Shown: piece by piece, positions 23,101 through 34,383 of the stretch | Layout: each line of letters begins with the position of its first letter | How positions within the stretch are numbered: the stretch's first letter is position 1 | Assembly: GCA_023374045.1 (NCBI GenBank) | Contig: CM041780.1 | Coordinates: 29,816,337-29,880,336, forward strand | From: Limonium bicolor | Lineage: Eukaryota > Streptophyta > Magnoliopsida > Caryophyllales > Plumbaginaceae | Direction: 5' to 3' | DNA length: 64,000 bases | Position numbers and translations under genes: made by a program | Notes under the pieces: generated by a model | The model's database searches: none | What the model was told of the DNA's origin: nothing | The model's input: only the letters and a program-made list of their open reading frames with translations

Positions 23101-24408
23101 GTTGTGTGTGAATGTATGGACCTCCCTCGTGTGTTAACCCAGTCGAAATACCTTCTTGGTGTGTGGGTGTGATAGGCTCCATAGTGGAGCTCTAAATAGT
23201 TATCTACAAGTAAATATGTACTAACAGGGGGAGGAATCCGGTTAGGCCGGTCGCGCGTTGTTGGGGAGTGGGTATCCTTTTTAGCCTTACCCTCCTCTCT
23301 GTTTTGGTTGTTTCCCTCACGGGTTACGATCTCCCATTAGCTTACTCTAAAGCTTAGCTATTCTGACTTATAATCGGTTTAGGGGGAACATGTGTTATGT
23401 GGTGTGTTCGGGTCACCATATCCGAACCATCTTAACTTAAGTTACTCGTCTGACTATTAGGATGGTAATGAGTGTTGTATAATGAGTTTATCATGAGGGT
23501 GACATCATTCTCTAGGCTCACCAGTGAATTAACTATGTTTGGGTCGGTTCCTAAGAGAACCGTTCCCGTTATGTTATGTGTTGTTGTTGTACTGCAATTC
23601 CCATTGCGATGTTGTTATGTGCACGTTGAACGTGAAAAGTGTTATTATGTAGTCGATGTTATTTGTTGTAAAATGTGGAGTAATGGGGACATGGATATGA
23701 ATCCAGTTTGTGATAAGAGGCGTTTAAGGATAACCCATTACTGGTGTTTTGTTTGAGTGTCGTCTATTAAGGAAGTAGCTCCATTAGAGGAGAAACACTC
23801 TAGGGGTAATGAACACCATGAGTGACTTATCAAGTAAGGATGTTTTATCTGTTTGTTGAGCCCATTGAGGTGGAATGTTATGTGTGTGTGTGTTTATAGT
23901 TTACATGCATGATTCAAATATACTCAATCGCATGCTAAGACGACAATTAGTTGTGCGTGGCCTGGTAGCATGCGGGCTGCGGGATTACCATACCAGCAAA
24001 GGTGCTGAGCCCCTGGGGGGCCACCCTTTTCTCTTCTTTTTCCTATTTCAGGTACAAGGAGTTGGAAGCCGTTCGAGAGTAGGACGGGGTAGTCATTTGT
24101 ACATGGGTAATCATTTTAGGTATATTTGTACAGTAGGTGTAGTAAGACAAATTGTAAACGACATTAGTTTGTGAATACTCGGTACAGTTGGAAGGTATGT
24201 GTATGTTTTGTTGTTAATGAAAAAGGGATAGCAATGTGTAGTCGCTCGGAATCTAGTCCATCAGACCGATACAATGTATATGTAATAGCCTTGTTAGCCA
24301 CGTGGGTGGTTAACGGCGTGTAACACCAATGAGTTAAGTAACATGATGAAGTATGTTTTTTCCACTGCAGTTTGTTGTAAGTGTGTTAATGTTGGATGGG
24401 GTGTTACA
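20199..24408 (+). repeat. 3' LTR of element A
   Basis: 4210 bp, TGAAATACCCC to TGTTACA. Contains hairpin array 22260-22510, the conserved LTR block about 22817-22880, possible splice donor CAAG/GTAAGG (21298/21299), possible acceptor TTTCAG/GTAC (24051/24052) and U5 hairpin 24293-24314. No gene is seen. Confidence 0.88.
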
Positions 24409-27400
24409 AGTCGTGGCCAAACAAGGCCTATACTTGGCAAAAACAAGGTATAAATCACTTAAACCTTCACTTGGTATATTAATATGTGTTTTATACATAT
24501 GTATATATATTGTGCCATGAGTGAACAGGGTTTATAGGTCTTATTTTGACCTTAGGTGATTAAGGAATGGTTTAGTAAATTTTATAACTAATTAATTAAC
24601 AAAATTGTCAAATTTAAGACATTATGTGGAAATTTGTAAATATTGAAAAGATGTGGTAAGGGCCAAGAGTTTAAAGTACTTGTGGGCATTTATGTGTAAT
24701 TTATTTTATAAGCTAATGTTTGTAATAAGGCCATGTACTTTAGGCCATTTTATTTATGCATTTATAAGCTTTTAATTAAGTTTAGGTGCTAAAAATAAAG
24801 TACCGCAAGGAATTGGGGTTATAGTGTAAATAAGTTAAATTTGGGGGCTATATATTAATAAAGCAGAAAATTAGAGGTTTAAATGAGTTTATATAAAAAT
24901 TATGAGATTATATAAAGTTTTGGGGTTAAATGGTAATTTCTGAAAAAATAAGGGTACAAACCATAATATATGGTTATTGATGGTCAAGGAAATATTAAGG
25001 TGGTCAAACTTGACCATATGGTAGGTTTTGACCAAAGTAAATAAGTTAGATAACTTATTTAAGGTTTTATAATAAGATAAGTATTTAATTGTAACAATTT
25101 TATAACATATGTGGTAAATATTTTTACCGAAAGTTAAGGGTGTAAAATGGTATTATAAACACCCATGGGCTATTAGGAATTTTTAGGAATTTATTGGGTT
25201 GATTATGGAATTAAAATAAACTATATATGTATAATATATAGTTATTATGTCATTATGACACTTTGGAATAAAAGATGGGGTGGAAATGAAATATACCGAA
25301 AGTATATGGTTAGTAAGGGTAAATATAACCCTTTGGTGAAGTTTGGTGATTTTTAGAATATATAAGGGTATTTATTAAGATATGTGTTAATATATAGTTT
25401 TAATGATATTATAAAACTATATGTTTAAAATTGGGCCAAATGGCAATTGTAGAATATATATTGGGGTCTGTTCGGAATTTTACAAAAATATAACCATAGG
25501 TTATACCATTTTATAAGTTAAAATGTTATATTATATGATATATATATATATAACATGGTATAAATAATGGGGTGAATTTAAATTAAAGGTATAAATATAT
25601 CATACTATATGATATTAGTATATGGTATAACATTACAAAATGTATGTGGTCAAAATGGAATTTAAATAAAATAAGGAGCTTTACCGAATTATAAAGAATT
25701 GGAAAAATGAATTTTAGACTATGGTCTATAATGTTATAAATGTTATAGCAATTATATGGTTTAAATGGAATTAATATAAGAAAGGATAATCACATTAAAT
25801 AATGTGACAAACTATAAATAAATAAGATTTATAAACTAAGGTATTTATTGAATAAACCTTAGGAGTTGTAATTATACAACATAAGATGTTACATAATATT
25901 AGGATAATGATCTTAATATAAGTTGTATAATATAATACAACTAATGGGAATAATCATCTAATATAAGATGATAAAATGTAACATATAATATAAGAGTTTT
26001 ATAACTCATGAAACTTACCTATGTGGTAAATATATACATATACAAGAAAAATGTATATAAGGATGGATATATTTATGCTTAGAAACCATATAATGGTGGT
26101 GGTGGTTATTACAAAAAATAGTTACAAACTATGTGTTATGAGTTTTTGAATGCAAATATAATTTGCTAAGATAATGGATAATATAATACAATGTATTATA
26201 AGGGATGGTGAAAAATAATACAATATAATATAATAATGCATGCATACATGCAACTATAGGTTATATACCTAAATTTGTCGAAGGATAAGATTAAAGAAAT
26301 ATAATGAATTAAACTTAACAGTCGAAATATTTTGACATATGAGTTTTAGTAACAAAGCCGACCGGTTATAGAAACCTGTAACAAATAACTGTAGAAATCT
26401 GGGGATGAACTGTCGGGGTTACTTGTTATTCGGAAATACCAGATGTAGTTAGTCATGGAGACTGACTTATAGTTTATTACCGTTTAGATCATACTTCAAA
26501 CGAGGACGCTTGACGAAAAGCTAGTGGTCTACACTGCGCATCCTAGGTCTTGGTGAACGGTTAGGTAAAGGGGTTTGATTCGAGTTGTACTAAGGGAGTC
26601 CGTGGGCGTCGGATTTTGGTGTGATATCACTTGTGTGTTAAGTGTTTTGGATACATGTATGTGATTGTGTGATACTGCATTAAATATTTATGCGCGAGCG
26701 TCCTACGGGACAAACACTACGTCGACTATAGATCGACTTATATAAACATACATATGCGCTATTGTGATGACAAGACGGTTACTTGATATAATACCATAGT
26801 ATTAATATTAAGTATATGACAACCTAAGGAAAACACTTAGGAACGAGTCACGACATTGTCGGTCTCTAGAGCATGGATCTCGAACATGAATATGACCTAG
26901 ATTACTTCTAGGTATGCGTGAGACCCATTGGGCAGCTAACTAATAAATTATATTCTCCATAAGACTAAGAACAGATCTTAAACATTATGAGAGAGAGATG
27001 GTGTGAGTTGAGGTGAGGAATCCAGTGTAGTTTACAAACTATCTGGTTGCACATTTGTGATCACTGAGGGGTTCCTGATTGGGTTCTGCTCCAGGTTTAT
27101 ACCCAACGAGCACAATTTGGATCGTGGGTCAGGTGGCTACGGCCTTTATATGGACGTCTTACGAGACAAAAGAGAATAATCAGGGCCTCCGGACCTCTGG
27201 CGAAATGAGCACCTTTCTGTGTACGGGAGGACTACTGTCCGTGGTGAGGTTATCGGGTTGTCTTAACATGACGCCGAACTGGTATAAATTAAACATGGTT
27301 GGATGGGGCCTTAAAGGCCAAACTAAATTAAATATGGAAACTGTACGCTACGGCGATTGTACATTGTACATTATACTGCTATTATTTCGATACGTTCGAT

Positions 27401-27952
27401 TTACAATTGTTGTTTGTAATATTAAATGAATGTTTGGATTGGATGGATGGTTAAGTGTTATGAATGTTTGGATCTAATAATAAGATGGTTAAAATGACTA
27501 AGTGACCATTAGGGTCCAGGCCGGCATACTCAGCGTTTATCGCTGATACTACACTATTATGCAGGTTGTTGATAATTGTCGAAGCCAAAGTGCGGGAACA
27601 GGGTAATTAGAGTTTATTTTGATTACCGCACAGGGAGTTTATTTGTATAATAATGTCAGACTGGTAGATGTATTATAGTACAGTTATGTATATTTGGGTA
27701 GACGCTCACTTGTCGACGTTTATGGTTTATGGACTTAGTATGATGTATAGGAGTTTCTCGTTATCACGACGGTTAGCAGTTTGTTTATGTTTGGAAGTTG
27801 GATATAGTTTGGCTTCGTTACTTGCATGGGCGAGTAATGGCCGGTGACACCCGAGTGAGTATTGTGTTGTTATTATTTCTTCCGCTGCTGTAAGACGTTT
27901 TATTTATTGCTACGTGAGAGATTATTACATGATTATGGAGAGGGGTGTTACA
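24409..27952 (+). repeat. Truncated 5' LTR of element G
   Basis: AT-rich sequence with no coding frame, ending GGGGTGTTACA at 27952 directly before a PBS. No TGAAATACCCC start is present, so its 5' end is lost where it abuts element A. Superfamily membership is shown by the U5 hairpin (27817-27838), a T-rich stretch ending GCAG/GTTG (27564/27565) and the LTR-to-PBS spacing. It also holds two TACG-loop hairpins, GTCC/GGAC near 26700 and GTCT/AGAC near 27150. Confidence 0.7.
27817..27838 (+). other. U5 hairpin, LTR G
   Basis: Arms GTTACTTGC and GCGAGTAAT around an ATGG loop, at the same place as the U5 stems of A, C and L, with most stem bases replaced in pairs. Confidence 0.65.
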
Positions 27953-27956
27953 AAAG

Positions 27957-27968
27957 TGATATCAGAGC
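27957..27968 (+). other. PBS of element G
   Basis: TGATATCAGAGC, one mismatch to the tRNA-iMet PBS. Lies in the inverted repeat ATCAGAGCGG/CCGCTTTGAT (27961-27984, loop AGTA). Confidence 0.85.
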
Positions 27969-28809
27969 GGAGTACCGCTTTGATGACGAGGAAGTAGGTT
28001 AAGACAGTGAGCTTAGGACTTGGGAAATTATGGGAAACATATGTGAGGTACGAGATGACTCGTCTTAAAAGATATTGTGATTAATAACGCAATTGCATGA
28101 TATATTAGCCTTAAAGGCAATTCAATATCTAGTGGTTGTGTACGGTAAATTACCAAGTATTTATGTGACATACTGTACTACAGATGTCTGGGGGAACTAG
28201 AGGGCGTGGTACTGGTAGAGGTGGAGGCGGTGACCCCGTGAGTCCAGAAGTTGCTGAGACGATTGCTGCCTTTCTCGCACAGCTTGGTACTCAAATTGGA
28301 GGAGCACCAGCCCACTCGCCACAGCCCAGGGAAACGAACTGGCTGAAGTCAGTTACCGAGACCCGACCACCTACATATTCTGGGGAGCAAGACCCCGTAG
28401 CCTTAGAGCATTTCATTGTTGAACATGAGAAGGCCTATGAAGCTTTACAAGTACCTGCCAACCAGAAGGTCGTCATTGCTGCTTTCCATCTGAAGGATGC
28501 AGCCAACACTTGGTGGAGGTTGGTCAAGGACCATCACCTGGCTACGCCCGACTTTTCGTGGGCTGCCTTTGCCGAGTTGCTGAGGGGGAAGTACTACCCG
28601 GTGCATCTCAAGCAGAAGAAGCGCCATGAGTTCGAGACATTATCCCAGGGAGGTCTGACCGTGGATGAGTATTACGCTCGATTCATTGGTCTGCTGGACT
28701 TCATCCCCTGTGTTGATTACTCAGAGACCGTGAAGGTCGAGAAGTTCCGGGGGGATTGTTGTTTCGCATCCAGATGGCGATGGGTGCTACCCTCTACACT
28801 ACCATCCAG

Positions 28810-28888
28810 GTATTAACATGGAAGCCATAAATTCTTTACTTACTACATTACCGATTAACTTTTTGAGAATTTACCAATGAGATTCCAG
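28810..28888 (+). other. Candidate intron 1 in gag of element G
   Basis: 79 nt, AT-rich, donor CAG/GTATTA, acceptor ATTCCAG/GAG, phase 0. It contains stops, and a GATTAAC branch-like site lies about 40 nt before the acceptor. The reading frame continues across the join, once the upstream G-run indel is allowed for. Confidence 0.65.
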
Positions 28889-29028
28889 GAGTGTTATGAC
28901 GCTGCCTCGAGGACAGAGCTAATGCTCCAGACTCGGGAAGAGACTCTTGGGGCTAAGAAGAGAAGGAACCCTGAGGGAGAGTCTGAGGGTGGAGGAGCAT
29001 CTCCAGGCGATAGCGAGAAGAAGAGAAA

Positions 29029-29117
29029 GTAAGGACTTATCCCATTCAAAATTGTTATCATATTAAATACCTTATGAATGCTGACCCGAAACCATAAACA
29101 TGAAATTATTTCAAAAG
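29029..29117 (+). other. Candidate intron 2 in gag of element G
   Basis: 89 nt, AT-rich, donor AAA/GTAAGG, acceptor TTCAAAAG/AAA. A GCTGAC branch-like site is present. As written the join is one base out of frame; an AAAG/GTAAGG original with one G lost would restore it. Confidence 0.5.
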
Positions 29118-29220
29118 AAAGGGCAGCAGGGTCACCAGGGAGCGAAAGGGAAAGAGCCCGTCCTTCGGTTGACCGGCCCAGTTATGGATGCTCAGCCTCT
29201 GAGATCAGTACCTCCTAAGG

Positions 29221-29303
29221 GTGAGAACACCTACCTCTTAAATTCAATTGTAACCTAACCTTTATACCATCAAATATTAACTTAAACTAAATGCTACCAT
29301 CAG
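29221..29303 (+). other. Candidate intron 3 in gag of element G
   Basis: 83 nt, AT-rich, donor AAGG/GTGAGA, acceptor ACCATCAG/GC, phase 1. The frame runs without a break into the zinc-knuckle exon. Confidence 0.65.
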
Positions 29304-29360
29304 GCACCGGACAGCCCCAGCGCCATTACTATTGTAAGCGTTGTGGGAAGGACCATTCTG

Positions 29361-32222
29361 GTTTAAATGACTAGTTTAATAAGTTATGTGGTAAAAATAT
29401 AATTTTTATAAAGTTTGGGGTAAGATATGTAGTTACCGAAAATAAAATGTTCCCTTGGCATAATTATAATATAATATGGTGTGAGAATTAATATTATGAA
29501 TTTTGGTGGGATAAATATATGGTTAGTAGTTAAAATAACAATTTATAAAGTTTTGGGGCTATTTTTTAGTTTTTGGAAAGTTTGGTGTAAAACCGAGAAT
29601 CACATAAGTTTATGGGTATATTAATGTATTAAATATGAAATTAGACTATGGTCAAAGTGTTGACCGAAAACTTTGGGCTAAAATGATTTATGTCATGAAA
29701 TATTAAGTTTATAAAAGTTTTGGGGTGATTATGTAATTTATAAGAATTTAAATAAGAAACCGAATTTTATAGGGGGCGAATTCATAATTGGTGGAAATAT
29801 AAGTGCCCACTTGGTTATTAAGGAATTAAATATTAAAACTTTAGTTTATAAATGAATATATAATTTATATAAAGTTTTTGGGGTTAAAATGTAATTATAG
29901 AAAATTATTTGTCAAAACCGAAAGGTTAAGGGTTGATTTGGTAATTTATAAAAAAATTATAGTGTTCAAATAATGAATACCGAATTTATAAAGGTGGTTT
30001 AGTGAATTAATTAATTAAGAAAAACAAAACTATGTATTATAATGTATTTTGGTGTATAATGTAAAGTTTATGGAATAAATGAGGTTATGATATAATAACC
30101 GAAAAGTATAATGTATTTATGAGATTAAAAATATTTGTAGGTCCTATATGGATATTCAGGAAATATAGAAAAGAAAATTATGATTTAAGGATTTATGAAA
30201 TAAAAACGATATGATATACAAGTACAAGTAATTCACTTGTAAAAGAAATAATATTATTTTGGGTTAGTTTGTAATTAATGAGAGATATGGGAGAATTATG
30301 CCCATGCGTAACGTGTGTAATTATAATTGAGGATTTATTAAGTTGTAATGTCATTTAGACACTTATATATAAGTATTATAAATAATGCATGTGTATGAAA
30401 AATATATATATTAGATTTTCAAGAAATCAAAAAGGAAATGAATATAAGGAATTGTGGGATTAAAACTATGGTTATATTGTTATAAGGAATTTAATTGTAA
30501 CCAATAAATATTAATTATGGTTAAGTGGAGAATAACAAAGAATTATAAGAATATTATGTCCATGTGTGACATATAAAAATATTGGGGAAATTATGAGGAT
30601 GTCAATTAGACAATTGTAAAACATGTAACATAAATGGTACATGAATATATAGTTATATACATTAAAGGATTTTAAAATAAATCAAAAGAAATAACAAATA
30701 AGTTATATATTAAGTCATAAGGTGATTAAAAGGAATTACCGCACAATATAAGTTTATAAATTAGGATGACATGTTTTGGAAATATATAAATGCCTTAATC
30801 AAATAATAAGCCTAAGAGGTTAAAGGAACTACCTAAGTATAAAGAAATAAACCTCACATGAAATAACGAATACGAAATCGTTTCATGAACCAATAGAATT
30901 ATTATACGAGAGTTTCACAAATTAACACTCTCAGTTAATCCTATTATAGGGCTTGGTTTGACCAGACATTGACCGGGAATTAAACAAGTACAATCTACGG
31001 TGAACGGTATGGGATTCTTGCAACCTGTTTGCTACCGAATTACACCGGCTTGTGTGCTATCTGTTGTGTGAAATAACGACCGAGATAATTAATGTAAAAT
31101 GTTGTAATACTCTTGTGCACTGTTGTGATATTTTATATGCATGGATGATGCTAACTACGACTTGTATGTCCGACGCATACAACACTACAATACCAGTGGA
31201 TTAAATACGTGCATTTTACTATACCGAGAACTTGTACTCAAGTCTCTCACTAACTTCACTTTATAACAAACGTCGTTATCCTAAACGTGATAACTGACAC
31301 CACACATTGTGTTCTTGATTAACGTCCTTGTATGACACCTAACAATTCTATTCTACGAGAACGAGGAGCCCAGTTGGATCTGGCCATGCATGCTACAGGA
31401 GTTGTACCTGTCTCAGGTCGTCTCCTATTCAATTTACGTCGCGACGGGAGCTTCGGGTGCACTATGTCACTCACCGGCTGCGTACCGGAACAGTTCAAGT
31501 GGGGAAGAAGACTTTATTCCTCTCAAGGGTTCGATTCCCACCTCTTTTAAGTGCAGGAGTTAACTACGTTATCTTTGAGGGACTAATTACCCACCTTTCC
31601 TTTTTAACGAGGTCACTATACCTTCACTATATTGACATACTCATATACACCTGTCAGTCCCACTGTGTGGACCCAACAACTATAAAAGATTACAGATCAC
31701 CTAACTCGACCTTCTGAAGTCTTGTTCTATGTGACATTGTTGTCCTTGTATGGATACTTGTTATGATTATGTTATGATGCTTGTTTACAGCTTATAAAAA
31801 TGAACTGCATGTATTCGATAAAGTAGTTGGTGTGGCCCGGTAGCCGATGGGCTGCACGTTTTCCATACCAGCGTTGTTTGCTGAGCCCCCTTGGGGTACC
31901 CCAATTTTTCAGGTACCTGAAGTTGCAGAGATTACCACACCGAGTGTAGGTGGGGTAGAATTATGACAGGGGACTATTATTACCAGAATCACTTTACAAG
32001 TGCTGTACTTTTACTATTGGTTTTGTTATTTTAAGAGGTTTGTATTCAGCGCTCAGACCGCATCATTTGTAAGTTGTATTGGAGTTAGCCTTGTTAGTCA
32101 CATGGGTGACTAGCGACATTGTAGCACCACCCGTTGTTATGTATATATTTTCCGCTGGATTTCCAGTTATCTTTGGGAGCCATCATCGTACAGGTTGTGG
32201 AGTTTCAGGTTGGGATGTTACA
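29361..32222 (+). repeat. Truncated 5' LTR of element L
   Basis: Matches 63069-64000 of the 3' LTR from GTTTAAATGACTAG onward, then runs to TGTTACA at 32222. Roughly the first half of the LTR is missing; the join to gag of G at 29360/29361 has no target duplication. Contains the conserved LTR block (30998-31057), possible acceptor TTTTTCAG/GTAC (31912/31913) and U5 hairpin (32093-32114). No gene is seen. Confidence 0.8.
32093..32114 (+). other. U5 hairpin, LTR L
   Basis: Arms GTTAGTCAC and GTGACTAGC around ATGG. Compared with A and C, a C:G pair has become T:A and a G:T pair G:C. Confidence 0.75.
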
Positions 32223-32227
32223 AAAAG

Positions 32228-32239
32228 TGGTATCAGAGC
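32228..32239 (+). other. PBS of element L
   Basis: TGGTATCAGAGC, five bases after the LTR end; inverted repeat TCAGAGCG/CGCTCTGA (32233-32254). Confidence 0.95.
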
Positions 32240-32631
32240 GTAGTTGCGCTCTGAGATCTGAATACAAGCAAAATTAACCTTGGGATACAGGGTGTGTGAT
32301 AGAACAGTGTGGAGTAAAAAGTTAGCTTTTACTTGGTCCGTCGAAGGGCGTTAATAACTGTTCAAACTTACAGTGACTACAAACTATGACCTGTGTAAAT
32401 AACGAGCAGATGTCATGAAAAGGAATACATTAATTAAAACAAATACTTAAGACTACCTGAACTGGCGAAAGGATTTGTTGAACACCATACGACGCCAACA
32501 TCGTTTACACGGGAGTGACGCTATACCGACGATAACCTGAAAGGCTGACAATACCGCCAAGTATACAGTGATGATGGAGTAAAAATATATCTCTATGGAC
32601 ATAAACTGCATGATGATCCAACCTGCATGGC

Positions 32632-32651
32632 GCACTTGCTACAACAAGTGC
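32632..32651 (+). other. Leader hairpin GCACTTG/CAAGTGC, element L
   Basis: Same 7-bp stem as in A and C, loop CTACAA, about 400 nt after the PBS. Confidence 0.7.
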
Positions 32652-34242
32652 TGCTCCAGTAAACCAAATAAAAGAGAATGAAGACCTACACAGAAAGAGA
32701 AAACACCGAATTTTATGGGATACCCAGGCACTGAGCTTAACCCCCCAGTGCGGGACGAAATTTACAGTTCCTTCTTAACTTCGTGAGAAGACGTGCGAAA
32801 CCTTGAAATATGACTACCAGTATAGTCCTACAAAAATAACCAATGATAATATCAAGAAAAATCATAACAGAGTCTCACTATATATAGTTAAACATCCAAC
32901 ATAAATAAACACAGGATGTAATACCTGTTCAACTACCAAGGGTCTCTGCTAGTATCATTACAGTGACAATGCTGGACTCCTAATAAACAGTGAGAAAGGA
33001 ACAAACTTTTGAATCCATATATTCTGAAGCCAGGAGAACTACCAAATAGCAATACTAAGTGCTATACATAAATACATATAATTGGGAGGTTATAACCTAA
33101 AACTTTTGAGGAGTATTGATATATTTCAGAGGGATAAGTATCATAAAATATACCTACCCTATTTTGAGGCACATGTCCTACTCTATCCTTATGGATTTAA
33201 ACGAGCATATGTCTTCTATGACACCTCAACTGGGAATGTAAGCAAAGAACGCATGAGAACAAATAAAGTTACCTCCCAATGTAATATAAATTTTTATATG
33301 ATTATAGTAACAAATAACTCTCTATGGAGGCAGTGTAAGCTATACTAAGAGTTTGAATTGGATATACACCAAGGGTGAGTGAAAGTTAAACTTTTAAGGG
33401 GGGGAGAACATACCCCTAGACTTGTAGCAAACGTTTTACACGTGAACTTTCCTAACATATATATCAATCTCTATGATTATAAATCCTCTATTTTTATACA
33501 CCTAAGCAACCAATTTTTGGAAGCCATTGGGTTGTGGATTAACCACGTTTCTAAGAGAGAAGTGAACCATAAGTTTTGTTTGTCTTGTCACCAAACCGCA
33601 GGATTCAAGCTGGGAACCCCTAGTTCGGAATGGTACTATTATTAAAAGATATTTAACCTAGGTTGAACATATGATTCATTTGATCCATGGAGCTTAAATG
33701 TAACAAGAAAAATCCAAGCTTTAAGGTGGAGGGATTAATACTTTATGGAACCTTAACTGTAGAATGAGTTATAAAAACTTTTCTTGGAGCCTTATTCCAA
33801 ATTTAGTAATAACTATAACTGTCTTTGTTCCAAGCAGTGATAATCAAAGTGTATGCAATAAACAAGCCCTGATAAGTTAAATAGTAGATAAAGCCTTTTA
33901 AAGAGAAGGGTATGTCTCAAGGTATCCAAGTCCATGACTGAATTTATTGCTTGTATGATAGGTCCAAGAGTCAAATGATTGCTGAATATAGTTAATAGAC
34001 AGTATGTGTCTAGATGATTTAACAAGAATATATCTTTCATGCCAAGAGGAAAACTGGCTTCCCCGCTTAATGATTTGCTTAAAGGAATTTAATTCCGGGG
34101 ATTAAGGAATACACTAGTTCGAGTGTAAGTTACAACGGTTACTAGAGTAGTTGTATAAACAGTCAAGAAAAGAATGTTCTAATCACCACGTCACAAAGTC
34201 TTGATAAGATAAAATTTGGAAATTTGAAATTATGTGGTTGTT

Positions 34243-34383
34243 TGATATTTGACGTGGGAGGTCGAACTTGGTCCTGGTCAGATCAAGGGAAAACCAAACA
34301 CAAAATGGAGTGGAGGGATAGTTCAACACTGACGCTGACCCCGACAGGGTTGGATGATTCCTGAGACTCCCTACAAGTGGTCA
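34243..34383 (+). repeat. Conserved interior block, element L
   Basis: Contains GGTCCTGGTCAGATCAAGGG, GGGATAGTTCAACACTGACG and GGGTTGGATGATTCCTGAGA. The fullest copy in the window. Confidence 0.75.

Larger units (their letters stand above)
563..24408 (+). mobile_element. Element A: non-autonomous LARD-like LTR retrotransposon
   Basis: Two long direct repeats (563-5357 and 20199-24408) bound an interior that starts with a tRNA-iMet PBS and ends with a polypurine tract. Both LTRs start TGAAATACCCC and end TGTTACA. After removing nested element S the interior is about 4.9 kb and holds no open frame resembling gag or pol. That fits the LARD type (long LTRs, non-coding interior mobilised in trans). 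The flanking pentamers GGTAA (558-562) and AGTCG (24409-24413) do not match, and the U3 parts of the two LTRs differ strongly, so the ends are not those of one clean insertion. Confidence 0.85.
28184..29360 (+). pseudogene. Ty3/gypsy Gag, 5' part, apparently intron-containing and truncated
   Basis: Gag (capsid/nucleocapsid) of element G, starting 216 nt after the PBS at an ATG followed by a Gly/Arg-rich head. Exon 1 (28184-28809) has the retrotransposon gag domain; residues about 60-190 show YSGEQDP, NTWWRLVK, LLRGKYYP and DEYYARF. A G run at 28749-28754 is one base short, which shifts the frame after residue ~189. Coding sequence resumes at 28889-29028, 29118-29220 and 29304-29360, separated by AT-rich segments of 79, 89 and 83 nt with GT..AG borders. 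The last piece opens a zinc knuckle (CKRCGKDH) and is cut at 29361 by LTR L; protease and pol are absent. Exon 1/2 and 3/4 joins keep frame; exon 2/3 is off by one base, probably a lost G at the donor. Confidence 0.8.

Noticed and set aside
558..24413. A target-site duplication for element A
   Set aside because: GGTAA and AGTCG do not match, and no near match appears when the borders are moved by a few bases.
27079..27429. 116-residue open frame in LTR G
   Set aside because: Lies in the U5/R part of an LTR with conserved non-coding hairpins and shows no known domain.
28810..29303. Gaps in gag as small transposon insertions rather than introns
   Set aside because: None shows a target duplication or inverted ends, all have GT..AG borders, similar short length and AT-richness, and two keep the reading phase exactly. 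Introns fit better, though expression proof is lacking.
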